Source: Utricularia gibba
Taxonomy: Eukaryota > Streptophyta > Magnoliopsida > Lamiales > Lentibulariaceae
DNA: 64,000 bases
Assembly (NCBI GenBank): GCA_002189035.1
Contig: CM007989.1
Span: 3,782,001-3,846,000, forward strand
Direction of reading: 5' to 3'
Shown: one piece after another, positions 38,999 to 51,183 of the stretch
Position numbering within the stretch: position 1 is the stretch's first letter
Layout of the letters: each line of letters opens with the position of its first letter
The notes under the pieces: model-generated
Database searches by the model: none
What the model saw: the letters and a program-made list of their open reading frames with translations, nothing else
What the model was told of the DNA's origin: nothing
Translations under genes and position numbers: made by a program

Positions 38999-40929
38999 CT
39001 AGACTAGCCCATCGGAGGTTCCATGGATGGCAGCCAACTGGTTCGTCGAAAACCTGACGTGGGGGCGAGGCTCCACACGAGATGCCGAGTTCCCATGATT
39101 CTTCCATAGCTTACTGCTCAAGAAGTCCGCGACAGGTAGCTTGCAGCAAATGCAGCTGTTGTTGTGTGACATTCTTAAGGCAGGATCCAAAACAATCTCT
39201 TCTATTGCGAGCTCCAGACCGTGAACGCGTGCTTCCAAGGATTGAATGCCCGTCTGTGAGCTTCCCATGAATCTCTGTATATAGAGAGACAGTCAGTCAG
39301 AAAGCTAATGCAGGGTAGTTGATAGAAGATGGATGCATGGTTTTAATGAACGAACGTACCTGGAAAAGATCCAGGAGACGGGCTTGCTGATCCTCAATCT
39401 GAAGAAGATGGTTTCGGATCAAGGAGATGTCTTCAAAGTCTTTCTGCTGGCTCCTCCGGATCCTGGTTGCTTCATGATCTTCTGGGGGTGATGCTTCTTC
39501 CACTTCCCCATCATCTTCTGGGCCTGAATCGTTCGAATCACGGGGTTCAATGTTGCAGTCAGAAGGCTTCTTAGATTCCAACCTCCTGAACATTGCTCCA
39601 TCTTTTACGTTCAATTTAACATCCAGAGACAGTCTTCTGCGAGCTGAAGATGCAGAATATGGAACTCTGCAGTCGAGTTGGTGGCCATTTTTCTGGATTC
39701 CTGGGGTTTTACAGTCATCTCCATCAGTAGCAATTTCTGCAACCGGAGTAAACAAGCAAAATCAGTAGTCAGCTCTTTGAACCTCAGACCAATTCTTTCC
39801 CCATTGGTGCAATAACATAACTCAAACACCCTCTTGAAAAAGAGCTCAATGAAAATGGTATGAATTACTGCTCTGAGGATACACATATCCAACTTAAGAA
39901 AGTTCCCAGGTAGCACACACCTTTAGAACAAGATGATGAGGCAGGGGATTCCATTGGCAGCGGGAGCTCCTCTGGCAAATCTGGAATCTCTTTCCACGCC
40001 TCGATCATCTGATTCATGGCTTCCCTTACAGCCTTGACCTGACAGAGAATGAATAATCAAAACTCGAAAACAAAATCATACCCAGATTACCAATCACCCC
40101 AGAAAAGCAAAACACAGACCTTGTCAAATCGTTTAGCTTCAAAAGTTTTAAGACAGGAAACTTTGTACTCCAATAGCAAAGCTTTCTCGGCGTACGCCAT
40201 TTTTGTGATAGCTTCGGCAGCGGCTTTTCTCGCCGTCCAGTCCTCACTGACCAAGAATTCCGTTAAACACATCAAAAGATTCTTGATTTCGTTCTTCCCA
40301 CCATCGCCAATGGCTCCCCTCACGCTCACAACGCTTCCAATTAACGCCAAAAGAGCTGCCTTCGCCTTAAAGCTCTCGCATTTCGCTAACTTCTCGAGTC
40401 TGGGAAGCAGTTTTCTCAGGTAAGCGGCGTCAGGATTCGTAGATCCTTCGACTATGGCCGACAAACACAAGGCGGCGCCTGTCTGGTTATTGGGATCCTG
40501 TTGGATGAAGAGAAATTCGAGGAAGGGTTTTGTGATGGTGGTGAAGGGAGGGGATGTGAGATGGGAGGCAAGCGAGAGCGAGGCGGCGATGCAGGCGGAG
40601 CGGACCGAAGAGTCCGGGTCACGGAGGCGACGGATGATGGCTGAGAGAAGTTTCGAGAGGTAAGGGGAGAGGGAGTTGCCGTGGTGCTCCGATAGAAGAG
40701 AAATAAGGCGGACGCATTGTCGCCTCACTGGCGATTTGTCCGACGAGTCAGTGGCGGAGATGGAAGAGAGGAACAGTGGAAGGGATTCCGAGGAGAGGCT
40801 CCTGGCGATTGATTCCAGCTCCGACGCGGCAGCGGCGTGAGTGTCCCGGTCGGAAAGCTTATGCAAGCATGTGAGTACCCGGTGCTTTAGTTCACGTGCC
40901 TCCGCCTGCTTATTTGTAACCGACACCAT
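38999..40929 (-). CDS. TOR1L: TORTIFOLIA1-like microtubule-associated protein
   Basis: TORTIFOLIA1/SPIRAL2-family proteins bind cortical microtubules and influence their dynamics and growth handedness. Four exons fit: 40120-40929, 39921-40038, 39360-39736 and 38999-39274, together 1581 nt (526 aa) with consistent phases. Exon 1 encodes HEAT-like repeats: ELKHRVLTCLHKLSDRDTHA, SPYLSKLLSAIIRRLRDPDS, SVRSACIAASLSLASHL, KPFLEFLFIQQDPNNQTGAA and EDWTARKAAAEAITKMA. The middle is acidic and Ser/Pro-rich. The conserved C-terminal block starts at IRNHLLQIEDQQARLLDLFQ and continues SLEARVHGLELAIEEI, a short coiled coil. The start is put at MVSVTNKQ (40929); an in-frame ATG at 40974 would add 15 residues. 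It is shorter than TOR1 itself, like the smaller TOR1-like paralogues. No defect seen. Confidence 0.9.
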
Positions 40930-42641
40930 CTTCCCACAGAAAGAAAGAGCAATGCCGAAGGCAGATGAACCCAATCCCTCAGGTGGTGGCTCCGACGCAT
41001 GCCGGTGATCTGGCTAGGCCACCAGAGGATCCCAAACGTGTCATTTGCCTTCTGGGTCGTCAGATCAGAGGTGACAAGACACAAATTGCAAAACTTTCCT
41101 TCCCTTTCACCACTATTGAGAAGCTACAAATCCCCCCCGCCCCTCCCCCATATCCGTCTATTTAGCCTTTAAGGAAGGAATTCCAAGCCTCCCCAGATCT
41201 CGAAACAGAACCAAAGAAACGTTGCAATAATTACATCAGTTGGGTGTCCAAAAAAGAAATAATTATGATTTGGTGGCACGTTGATTGTCATTGTGAGGGG
41301 AGCAGACTGCCCTCCCCACTCCACACCCAATCGACACGTCTGTGGTCAACCACTGGCAAGCTCAGCAGAGCCCCCACCCCACCCCACCCCAGCCCCCTGG
41401 TTTGATCTACCCAGCCTAGCGTTGCTGATATGAATGTACAGAAAATCATTCTTCCCGTTGGATTATTCTACTAGATCAGGGCATGATGATGTTCTGTTTT
41501 TCCAAGGATCCAGCCATAATGCAGCTGATATGAGTGAAAGAAAACAGAAAGGGGGTAGTAAATGGTGTCGCCCCGCCTCCCCCTTTGGCTCGCCCATCCT
41601 CCTAATTGCTGCATACCAGCGTTGCAATCAAATGGGATGGAATATTTTTAGTCTGGAAGTAGAAAGGGACAAGGGAAGGAGGGTAATGATGAAGGATGAT
41701 TAATGAAAGTATGAGTAGGGAGGGAGGAACGCCTAAAGCTATTCAAATTCATTTAATGTAGTGGTCCAGTTCCATTGTTTTTTCTTCTGCGCGAGACGAG
41801 AGGGTTCGTGTCCATGGCCATGGAATTGGAACCAAGAGAATAGAGACAGGCAGGTAGGTGCTCCAACTGGTTTCTCCCTTGCTGTAAGAAGATGAGACCA
41901 ACACCTCAGATTCTGCCTGCCTGCCAGCAATGTCGGTTAATTCGACCCAATGATGCATCCTTCCTCAGGCCCAGGGCAACCAGTGTCATAATTACCTTAG
42001 CAGGGTTGGGCCTGCTTGCCTGCCTGAGGCCCTAACATGTACTGTAATGGTTGGTGATCTTCCAGAGTCTCCATTGTCGTCTCAGCTTGCCTGATGATGC
42101 GCTGGCTTCAGCTCTCCTAGATGATGCAAAGATAAAGCTTCAGCTGCTCGTTTTGGGTCAACTGGGAAGATAACATCTGATGAAGGCTGGGATGAAACTA
42201 AGAGAATGAAGCAGAAACCCCAACTGTGCATAAAAACTTCCTTCCTGATCATTCTCCTGCTACATGTTTGTTGATTTTATTACGGGCTGCTAACAATGGT
42301 AATCACTTAGCCTTCCTAAAGTTCACTTCAACTCTAAGCTTGGCTGGCAATCCTGCCGGGCGAATAATCAACCCCAGTGGTTGAACTTGGACCACACAGA
42401 ACAAATGTATGTAAGCTGCAATGAATATTAATATTATATTCGAGAGAGATCAGAGTGAATAACTCTTTCCGCAGGTAAACAGAGGAATCATGATCGTGAT
42501 TTAATTCAATGCTAAATGCCCCTTTGGCTTTCACCTTCACCAGGAATAGCTGTAGCTAGTTCTTACAAGCAAAACACAAATGCAGGCAGGGTAGGGTAAT
42601 GGCCTTCAGATGCAGCCATGCAACTCCCAGTTTATCTTATC
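40930..42641. other. Intergenic region upstream of the TOR1-like gene
   Basis: This 1.7 kb lies between the TOR1-like and bHLH genes, both on the minus strand. The left part should hold the TOR1-like promoter and the right part the bHLH 3' untranslated region. C-rich runs occur at about 41130-41150 and 41373-41398 (repeated CCCCA). Short open frames (41434-41703, 41739-41958) match nothing I know. Confidence 0.5.
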
Positions 42642-43635
42642 TCAGTAAGGGGGGCCCGTGATTGTGCGGTTCAGCCTCGCGGTAATCGCTTCAAGCTTCA
42701 TGGACAGGAACTGGAGGAGACAGCAGACCAAGTTAGTTTCAACATGAAAAAGGTGTCAAAATGGAAAATTTGGTGACGCGTACCTCAACTTGGCGCTGCA
42801 GGGATTGGATGTAGTTGATGATTTCATCCAGAATAAGAGCTTTTCCAATTATCTGGAGACGATTTGAAAGGAAACCAACTATCGTCATTGAAAGAGAACA
42901 AGGGAAAGAAATGTTGCTGGATAATTTACAGCCACCCTCACCTTGTTACATCCTGGTACCAAGTCCTGTAAGATCTTCATTCTCTCACTTATCTTTTCTC
43001 TCCGAGCCTGAGGAAAAAGAAAAAACCGGGAGAATCAAAAGAGCAAGCAGGAAAGGTGTGGACTTAAACGTAGTATCTAGTTAATAAAAGAGTTACTCTT
43101 TCAGCAAGACTGTGGCTATCAGTAGCCTGGCCCCTTCTCGCCCGGACATGGATATAATCCTTTGGCGGCTCGGGCTTATTCTTACCTTCAAATGGCTTTG
43201 CACCCGAACTCTCTTCCCCCTCTGCCCTGGAACCACAATATCCTTCTCCCATTTTGGAGGCCTTCGCCCGCTTCGCATTCAACTTGGCCTGCAGGCACAA
43301 GGGAGAAAAGGACAGTGTGAGTCCGTGTCAAAAGATCCCAGAACCCAGCACTCAAAACCGAGAAAGAGTACCAAATCTTGATTAGCGCTACTGGTTGACA
43401 CAAGGCCATCATCAAAAGAACTCCAGGCCTCTCTGCGGCGCTTTCCAGCACCGCCACTGTGGTCGGTGACAGTTGACTCCTCAAGAGAGCAATCCCCTCC
43501 TCCGCCACTTCCCGCGCCCCCAATTCTGAGAGCCAGTCCTCCTCCGGTGCGCATTGGCGACGAGAGCAAGGCAGCCAAGGTGTGGGAAGAAGGGCTGGGT
43601 GCAGCCGCCCCGTTGACCAATGGTGGTGGATCCAT
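42642..43635 (-). CDS. BHLH79: bHLH transcription factor, bHLH79-like, short C-terminus
   Basis: This is a nuclear basic helix-loop-helix factor of the BEE/CIB-type subfamily, expected to bind E-box or G-box DNA as a dimer. Five exons fit: 43372-43635, 43097-43288, 42942-43007, 42784-42852 and 42642-42710, together 660 nt (219 aa) with consistent phases. It begins [37 protein letters not shown] and [11 protein letters not shown] match the bHLH79 N-region. [20 protein letters not shown] leads into the basic region [16 protein letters not shown] with the DNA-contacting H-E-R residues. The loop and second helix follow ([17 protein letters not shown] read across the exons as II at the junction). 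The zipper-like [19 protein letters not shown] comes next. The protein then stops after [10 protein letters not shown], whereas bHLH79 in Arabidopsis continues for several dozen residues. Confidence 0.88.
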
Positions 43636-45398
43636 ACCTCCCTCCGGTGAAACCTACAACACTACGCACACCGAGTTCCAGAAAAAAAGGGTGGGCTGGG
43701 GAATTGAATGGCAATGGCTGCCTGCGTCTACGGTATGCGGGCAGGCGAAAAAACAGAAACACTGGTGTCAGTGAACAGAGTGAGTGAATGCGTTAAATTT
43801 AAAGAGACAAGGAAGGAAGGGATGTCAAGGGCAGCCTAAATTTGCAAATCTACCCCCAGGCGTCACCCCCAATCCATATTAATTAATTAATTATATTATT
43901 TAACACTTTAAAATATTCTCATAGTACTTTTAGTTATATTTACCAAAGAGTATTATTTACGTGAATTTTATTAATCAAAAAAATTTTAATTTTTTTCGAA
44001 TACATGAAAGAACAATAGATATATTCTTTAAATAATTTCATAATTCTTTTAATGATTGGGTTTCTTAATTAGATGAGTTTGAATTTTATTTTTTTATATC
44101 TTTTCCAAATGCAATAATATTTTAAATTTTTTTTGTAATACCTACTTATTAAATATACTTTCAATTATAGTTACATAAACTATGATACATGAATTCAAAT
44201 ATATTATTAATTAAAATACCTTATCCATGACATTCACCCAAAAAAGTATTTATTAAAATAGTTGTATGTAATTGAGAAAAATGGTTACTCTGATTTTATC
44301 TTCACGTAATACAATGACGAATATTTTTATTACACACTCTGTTTGGTGCAATTTCAACTTTAATAAAAGTATTTCTAAAAGTAATCATCGAACAAAACAC
44401 TCACTATTTATGCTTCACATTAAATTAAAATAATGAAATACTTTTAATTTTTTTATTCCAAAAAACTGAAATGCTTCAGAATCACTTTTTTGAAATCTAT
44501 TTTTTAGAGGTGCACTAAACAGACATTTAGATAAGGATGATCAATTTTCTAATACAACTTAATGCTAAACATCATATCTCATCCTAATTTCCAGCAATTA
44601 AATCATTATTGATTAACCTAAAATAGTCACGAAAATAAATATAAAAAATGATGATTTAATGCTTCCAATTGTGGGACCACAAAGGATAGGGGCAGGCACA
44701 CTCAGCATCACCCCCAAATTGAAGACCTCCTTCGGCCCTGGGGCACGGGCACGGGCACGGGCAGCGTTAGGCCTGCCGCTGCTGCTCGGCTCAGCCGGTG
44801 GGCAGCTAAGATGAGCACCGGGAAGCCTACCAGGCTGCCACGCTCCAGCTATCTGACGACAATGGCAGGATTAGGTTTTGGTTTTGGGGCCGCCTTTCGC
44901 ACCCATTTTATTTACTGCTACAGACTGTTTCACTCGACTTGTATGCGGAACAACCGATGCAGCAGTGTAACTGGAGTTGAAAAACTAGATCTTCCTTTTG
45001 TTTTTTCTGTGGGGGGTGGGTGGGAATGGAGTGGAGGAGGAGGTGAGCTGGTTTCCTGGGCTAATGAAACTGATTGATAAGCTTTGTAATAATGTGGGAA
45101 ATGTATGATGTTAGCCGGAGAAGTAGGGGGCGGGTACTGCCTGAGTTTACGGAACTGGGCTTGGTTAAGGAAGACTGGCCCGGGTAAATGGGCTCGGGGA
45201 GGGGGGGGGGGGCATCCGCAACGGTTTTCCTTGCTTGGTTGGTACCACTCGAAAGGCGAAGATTTTTCCGGTGGCCCCTTTTTAATTTGTTTGTTTCGGT
45301 GTGGCTATCCGCCGCTGTGGCCTCGACCGCTCCGACGCTGCCAGGTTGCTGCTTCACCGACGGAGAGGGGGGTGGGGGATTCTGAATTGGGAAGGGAA
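43636..45398. other. Divergent intergenic region between bHLH and DnaJ genes
   Basis: Both promoters should lie here. The stretch from about 43860 to 44680 is very AT-rich with no coding signal. From about 44690 it becomes GC-rich, with a GGCACG hexamer repeated near 44739-44762 and a run of twelve G at 45201-45212. An open frame at 44811-45077 (MSTGKPTRLPRSSYL) is not recognised and may be leader or chance. Confidence 0.55.
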
Positions 45399-46471
45399 AT
45401 GGGGGTGGATTACTACAACATCCTGAAGGTGAATCGTGGTGCTAGCGATGAGGATTTGAAGAAGGCGTACCGCCGCCTCGCCATGATTTGGCATCCTGAT
45501 AAGAATTTGAATAAGGTGGAAGCGGAGGCCAAATTCAAGCAGCTTTCTGAGGCGTATGACGTTCTCAGTGACCCACAGAAGCGTCAGATCTATGATCTTT
45601 ACGGCGAGGAGGGCCTCAAATCCGGACAATTCCCACCTCCTCCGCGCGGCACCGCCTGGACGCCGAATAACAAGGGGGCTTCCTACCACCGTCCCAACCC
45701 TAATTTTCGCTTCAATCCAAGAAACGCCGATGATATTTATGCCGAGTTTTTCGGGGAGACCAGTAGCAGCAGCGCTAAGAGGGACGGCCACAATAGGACC
45801 GCTACTATGAACGGCGGAGTCGGCAGACAGCACATGAAGAAACCGCCGCCTGTGGAGAATTTTCTTACCTGTTCTCTGGAAGAACTTTACTCTGGCTCCA
45901 CAAGGAAGATGAAGATTTCAAGAAGTCTCATTGACTCTAACGGGTACGTGGTGATCTTTACGTCAAATTTCCTTCCTCCGCCGGAAGGGCCGCCCGCTTT
46001 ACGTTCTTTATCTTGCATTGCTGCAGCCAATCCCAGACTTTGGAGGAAATACTGACAATCGACGTCAAGCCTGGGTGGAAAAAGGGCACAAAGATAACTT
46101 TCCCCGAGAAGGGAAATGAAGAACCTGGCATCATCCCTGCAGACCTCGTTTTTGTGGTTGATGAAAGACCTCACCCTGTTTACACAAGAAATGGCAATGA
46201 TTTGGTAGTCAAGCAGGAGATAACGCTTCTCGAGTCCCTCGTTGGAAAAGTTATGGAGATCACCACACTTGATAGAAGAAGTTTGATGGTCCCTGTGGCT
46301 GAGATTGTCAAACCTGGTCATGAGATTGTGGTCCCAAATGAAGGAATGCCTCTTCCAAAAGATCCCAGAAAGAAGGGAAACTTGAAGGTCATCATCGATG
46401 TTCGGTATCCAAAGAAGCTCAGTGAAACGCAGAAGCATGAACTGAGGGAAATTTTAGGAAGAAGCTCATGA
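45399..46471 (+). CDS. Type II (class B) DnaJ/HSP40 co-chaperone
   Basis: Class B J-proteins bring unfolded clients to Hsp70 and stimulate its ATPase; this one resembles DNAJB1/Sis1-type cytosolic members. Two exons fit: 45399-45943 and 46027-46471, together 990 nt (329 aa). The J domain opens at [20 protein letters not shown] and has the HPD motif in [11 protein letters not shown] and the helix IV segment [14 protein letters not shown] (reads [14 protein letters not shown] here). A short linker with [15 protein letters not shown] replaces the zinc fingers of class A proteins. The two beta-sandwich client-binding domains follow: [37 protein letters not shown] and [17 protein letters not shown]. 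The tail is [17 protein letters not shown], without a prenylation CaaX box. The frame stays open upstream to 45105, so a longer N-terminus is formally possible. The start at the J domain is standard. Confidence 0.93.
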
Positions 46472-48292
46472 GCTTGTGAGGTGTGGAGGGTACTGGGAAA
46501 CACTTCTGCTCTAGTTTGTGAATATCAATTACTGTTGATAGCAGCTCTATGAAAGGAAGCATGTATTGGATTCATTTTTTGATAGATATTCTAGGCGTGG
46601 TGAAGGTTGACCTAACCGACCCAACTTCATTCTTGTCTTTCTTTCAATGTACTCTCGAGGTTGGCGGTTTCATGGATGCTAGCTACTGAACTATATAGTT
46701 TCTTGTGTTCATCCTCCTCGGTGAGGTACTATGCTAGCCTCTCTGTTTTGGATGATCATTACATTTGAGCTATCTGATCATAAAATGGCCTCTGTTCTGT
46801 ATTTTGCACTTTACACCAACTCTTATCATATACCAATGTGATCGGTTCGAAACGAGTTTTAAAACGGTATGATCGGTTCAAAACGAGTTTTAAAACGGTA
46901 TGTTGTGTGTACTGTAAATCATCACTGTTTGGAGTATATTACATCAGAAAATGAATGGTGTTTCTAGGCACCCTTTGCACTTGGTATCTCCCAAGCCCAT
47001 GTACAAGATCACATCGTAAACTCAAAATTTTACATTAGTCTATTATAATCGAATGTTTGGAAAATCGTAAATGCCCTTCAAGTCAAAATTGAGTCTCGAA
47101 TCGCATTGTTCCAAACGTTCTCATTATTTTGTGATACAATTGAAGGTTAATATAAGATTATCTTTTGAGAAATCTATCTAAGACAATTTTAAAAACAATG
47201 GAGATGTGCCTATTGAGCATTCCATGTCAAATAATATCTGATGCACATGTCATAGAATTAAAATTGAAAATTTGTTTGTTACATAGATTTTATAGATATG
47301 TATTTCAAATGATATTATATTTAATATATATGATTAAAATACATAATTTTAAAAAACTTAATAACACATTCAATTGTAACATTCATTATTATTAATACCT
47401 GATTCAATTAATGGGATCCATAAAAATAAAAAATAAAACTAAAGGGTCAAAATGGAAAGACAGAATCATTAACAAGGTCAAAATTTTTATACTAAGGATA
47501 ACCAATTTTATAGCACACTCATAAACGGATGCCATTTTTCTAATACACCCTTTTTATATCTCACATATTAAAATAAAAAATTAATATTAAAATTGATGAA
47601 AATTAGTAATCGTAACTCAATTAATTTTAATAATTAATTAAATTATACATGAATATACAGTATTGGAATCTGTGATTTAACCCATGACATGGACTGTGGA
47701 CACGTCAAATCAGGGAAAATAGCAGTGTTTTCATGGCCGGGTGTCAAGAAACCCGGTCTGCCATTGGGCCTGGCTCTTACCGGTTAAACCGGAAACCGGT
47801 TCGCCGAACCCCAGGCCAAAATTTGTTTGATGTGGTTTTAAAACAATATAATCCTAATTACAATATAAAGTAAGAAATGAAAATAAAAAAATGTTTTGAG
47901 AGGAGGGATTCTTGTTCCGCGTTTGACCGGTTGACCCGGGGGTTGAATCCGGTTTAGAAGGCCTGGCAAATAGTGAAGTAAAGATGAAGAAGCATGTGCT
48001 TCATTGATTATTCCACACCCAACCCGACACGAACAAGGAGGCATATGCTTTTGGATTTCCACTGAGTCGCAAGACATGACCCCAGATGATACTCGAGAGC
48101 ACTAAACTTTTTCTCTGTACCATCGGCATCTACAGCGCGATTCCACGCAATCCTTCTCTCACAACTAAAGCCAATTTCAGCCTGCATTCTCTGGGTTTAC
48201 ATAAAAATCGGGTCTTGCTTCAGTTCTCTCTACTGTAGGGGCTAACTGGGGGAGGCCTGAGATTTGTTTAGATCCGTTTGTTTAGTAAGAGA
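46472..48292. other. Intergenic region between DnaJ and SQD2-like genes
   Basis: The left part is the DnaJ 3' flank. The middle (about 47080-47700) is AT-rich without coding signal. A 31-base tandem duplication at 46839-46900 is listed separately. CCGGTT-containing motifs cluster at about 47755-47815 and 47920-47965 around an AT-rich stretch. This could be remnant repetitive DNA, but no terminal repeats were established. The SQD2-like promoter and leader should be at about 48080-48292. Confidence 0.5.
46839..46900. repeat. 31-bp tandem duplication (two copies)
   Basis: Two adjacent 31-base units (46839-46869 and 46870-46900) begin TGATCGGTTC and end TTTTAAAACGGTA. They differ at one position (G versus A at the eleventh base). 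They lie in the 3' flank of the DnaJ gene. Confidence 0.9.
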
Positions 48293-50700
48293 ATGACTCT
48301 GGCTGATTACGGGAAAGTAGGGGAGCAGGAGGAGGATGAGGAGGAGGAGAATCCTCCTGCTAGTCTTGAGTATGAAGTCACTTCTAGGCCTAGGCGAATT
48401 GCTCTATTTGTTGAGCCATCACCTTTTGCGTAAGTTGTCAAAGTTACTGTCTTTTTTGTTGTTGAAAGCCACTGATGATGTTCCCTGGATCAGGATTTCG
48501 TTTCCTTGCCGATTTTAACTTCTTTAGACTTCGAATTGTGCTTTTTGATATTTGGGGTTTAAGGTGGATGGCATCCTTTTCGGTTGATGAACGCTTTTGA
48601 AGCGTATACCACAGAATGGGTAACCTACTGTGAAGGATTTCTCTTTGTTACTGCGACACCGCTTGATGCTTAAAAGTTATTTGGGTCCATATAAAGCAAT
48701 ATGCCTGGCTGCATTTGAGTTTTCGTGATGTGGGATTTGATGAGATCTTGAAAATGGATGCAGATATGTCTCTGGATATAAGAACAGATTCCAGAATTTC
48801 ATCAAGTATTTACGCGAAATGGGTGATGAGGTATGCCTTTTTGTAAAGACAGCATTTTTAATCCTGCATATGCATGATAACATGGTATTCATGGAAATGG
48901 GATCTTGTATCCAGGTTCTGGTTGTAACAACACATGAAGGGGTGCCGCGGGAATTCTATGGTGCAAAGCTCATAGGCTCAAGAAGGTATTTCTTCTTCTC
49001 CTTCTTCTTTTCAGGTAGGAACTTATCATTGTTTCAATGATTTTATTGCTCACTGAATGCATCTGTTGGCAGCTTCCCTTGTCCCTGGTATCAAAAGGTC
49101 CCCCTATCACTTGCACTCAGTCCAAGAATAATCTCAGCAGTTGCTCAATTCAAGCCTGACATTATACATGCTTCATCTCCTGGAATCATGGTGCATGCTC
49201 TACCTTGGCTCCTAGCAGGGCACCCTTTCCTGAGCTAGCTTGCTACGGTTAACCATTAACCTCAATGTGTGTTCAGGTTTTCGGCGCTCTTGTCATCGCG
49301 AAGATGCTCTCAGTTCCTCTAGTGATGTCGTACCATACCCATGTCCCTGTGTATGTCCTGAAACTCTTCCACTCTGTTGTGCTTCCTAGTGTTCATATTG
49401 CAGGTGTTCATAATGGTTGATGAACCTGCAGATACATCCCAAGATACACATGGAGTTGGCTTGTCAAACCGATGTGGTGGATCATCAGTATGTGATAGAA
49501 ATCATAGTCTTGTTGATGGGGTTGTTTCTGTTACCCTGATTATAATGTCCAACCTGGTTGTTCCCCAGAGTTCCTGCATGGTTCTGCTGATCTCACCCTG
49601 GTGCCTTCGGCTGCGATTGGAAAGGATCTTGAGGCAGAGAAAGTGACAACAGGTGAAGTATGGATAACCAGATATGCCTGTGGAGTCAAGTTTTTCTGAT
49701 GTTCTTCTGTTACCTTTGATGAACTTCCAGCTAACCGGATACGCCTGTGGAACAAGGGTGTTGATTCGGAGAGTTTCCACCCACGGTTCCGTTCGGATGA
49801 GATGAGGCTAAGATTAAGGTGAAGCATCTTTGTCACACAATTCTGCACTTCTGTTAACTGATGATACTCTTCCTGCACTAGTGGCGGCGAACCGGAGAAG
49901 CCACTGATAGTTCATGTGGGGCGGCTTGGGGTTGAGAAGAGCTTGGATTTTCTCAAGGGGTACTTGTTCTGTTTTAACCAAAGAGCTTCTCTGATCTTAA
50001 AAGTGTTCCTGCTTGACACAATGTGGATGAACAGGGTCATGAGCAGGTTGCCAGAAGCACGAATTGCCTTCATAGGCGATGGCCCTTACAGGTACTACTG
50101 CAGTATCCAATCACCCTCCAGAGACTGATGCAAGCAACCATATTGTCCTTGTAAGGTTCTGAACCTGCCATTGTGTACTTACTAATCTGTTGTTTTCTGT
50201 TCCATAGACCAGAGCTGGAGCAGCTATTCACCGGCATGCCGGCAGTGTTCACTGGGATGCTGCAAGGAGAAGAGCTTTCACAGGCGTACGCCAGTGGAGA
50301 TGTCTTCGTGATGCCATCAGAATCTGAGACCCTCGGGCTTGTGGTTCTGGAGGCCATGTCCTCTGGGCTCCCTGTCGTCGCTGCTCGTGCCGGTGGGATC
50401 CCGGATATCATACCGGACGAACAGCAAGGGAAAACAGGGTACCTGTTCAACCCAGGAGATCTTGAGGACTGCCTCAGGAAGCTGAAACCCCTCCTGCATG
50501 ACAAAGAGCTAAGGGAGGCCATCGGGAAGGCAGCTCGTTTGGAAACAGAGAAGTACGACTGGAAGGCAGCAACGAGGAAAATACGCAATGAGAACTACAA
50601 TGCTGCAATCTGGTTTTGGAGGAGGAAGAAGGCGGAGTTCCTGCGGCCCTTGCAGTGGGTATTCCGACGCTTCTTCCATGTTCCTGCGATTGGAATGTGA
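48293..50700 (+). CDS. SQD2: SQD2-like glycosyltransferase (sulfoquinovosyldiacylglycerol synthase family), no obvious transit peptide
   Basis: SQD2 transfers sulfoquinovose from UDP-sulfoquinovose to diacylglycerol, making the plastid sulfolipid. Eleven exons fit: 48293-48429, 48764-48830, 48915-48985, 49073-49190, 49277-49350, 49432-49487, 49569-49652, 49731-49818, 49882-49959, 50035-50091 and 50208-50700, together 1323 nt (440 aa) with consistent phases. The GT4 N-domain has RIALFVEPSPFAYVSGYKNR and PLVMSYHTHVPVYIPRYTWS. RLWNKGVDSESFHPRFRS and VHVGRLGVEKSLDFLK follow. The C-domain has IAFIGDGPYR, the E-X7-E motif in SESETLGLVVLEAMSSG, and RAGGIPDIIP. The end is membrane-associated and basic (AAIWFWRRKKAEFLRP). 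The N-terminus MTLADYGKVGEQEEDEEEEN is acidic and lacks the Ser-rich transit peptide of Arabidopsis SQD2. It may be a diverged paralogue or have an unseen upstream exon. Confidence 0.9.
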
Positions 50701-51183
50701 AGAAAAGAAGGTACCGTATGATTTTTAAGGGAACTCAGTTTTCTTCCAAGAGACAGCAGAATGAAGTAATCATTAGTTTGAAGATGCACTGAATTGAATA
50801 TTCCTCCGGTTGTCTATCATTGGACTGTAAAATGCACTGAAGAACACAGTAGGTGGTTAATATGATCAAGATATCAATATGTCCGCAAAAGGGACAAGAA
50901 ACTCGCATCAAGCTGCATATATTCACATTGGATTCAGATGGTTTACCCAAAAGACCTACAAATGAATCAACTAAAGACAAGGAATGAGCTGCTGCAAAAG
51001 GGGGGTCGGGAAGCAGTAATTTATTGTACAACAAAAGGCTGAAGCTATCTGCTAATGCTGGCTAATCCCACTGTGATATAGAAATGTAAAAAGCAAGTAA
51101 AAGCTTTTCTACCAGAAACAGCCCCATGAAGTGGTGATGAGATTCAGAGGAGGTGGCTTCAGTCATCGAATCTTCTGCCATCA
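50701..51183. other. Convergent spacer between SQD2-like and capping-enzyme genes
   Basis: The 3' ends of two converging genes share this 483-bp gap, which should be mostly untranslated sequence. I see no gene or repeat. Confidence 0.5.

Noticed and set aside
45887-46438. 183-codon minus-strand frame opposite the DnaJ second exon
   Set aside because: It is antisense to conserved J-protein sequence and spans its intron.
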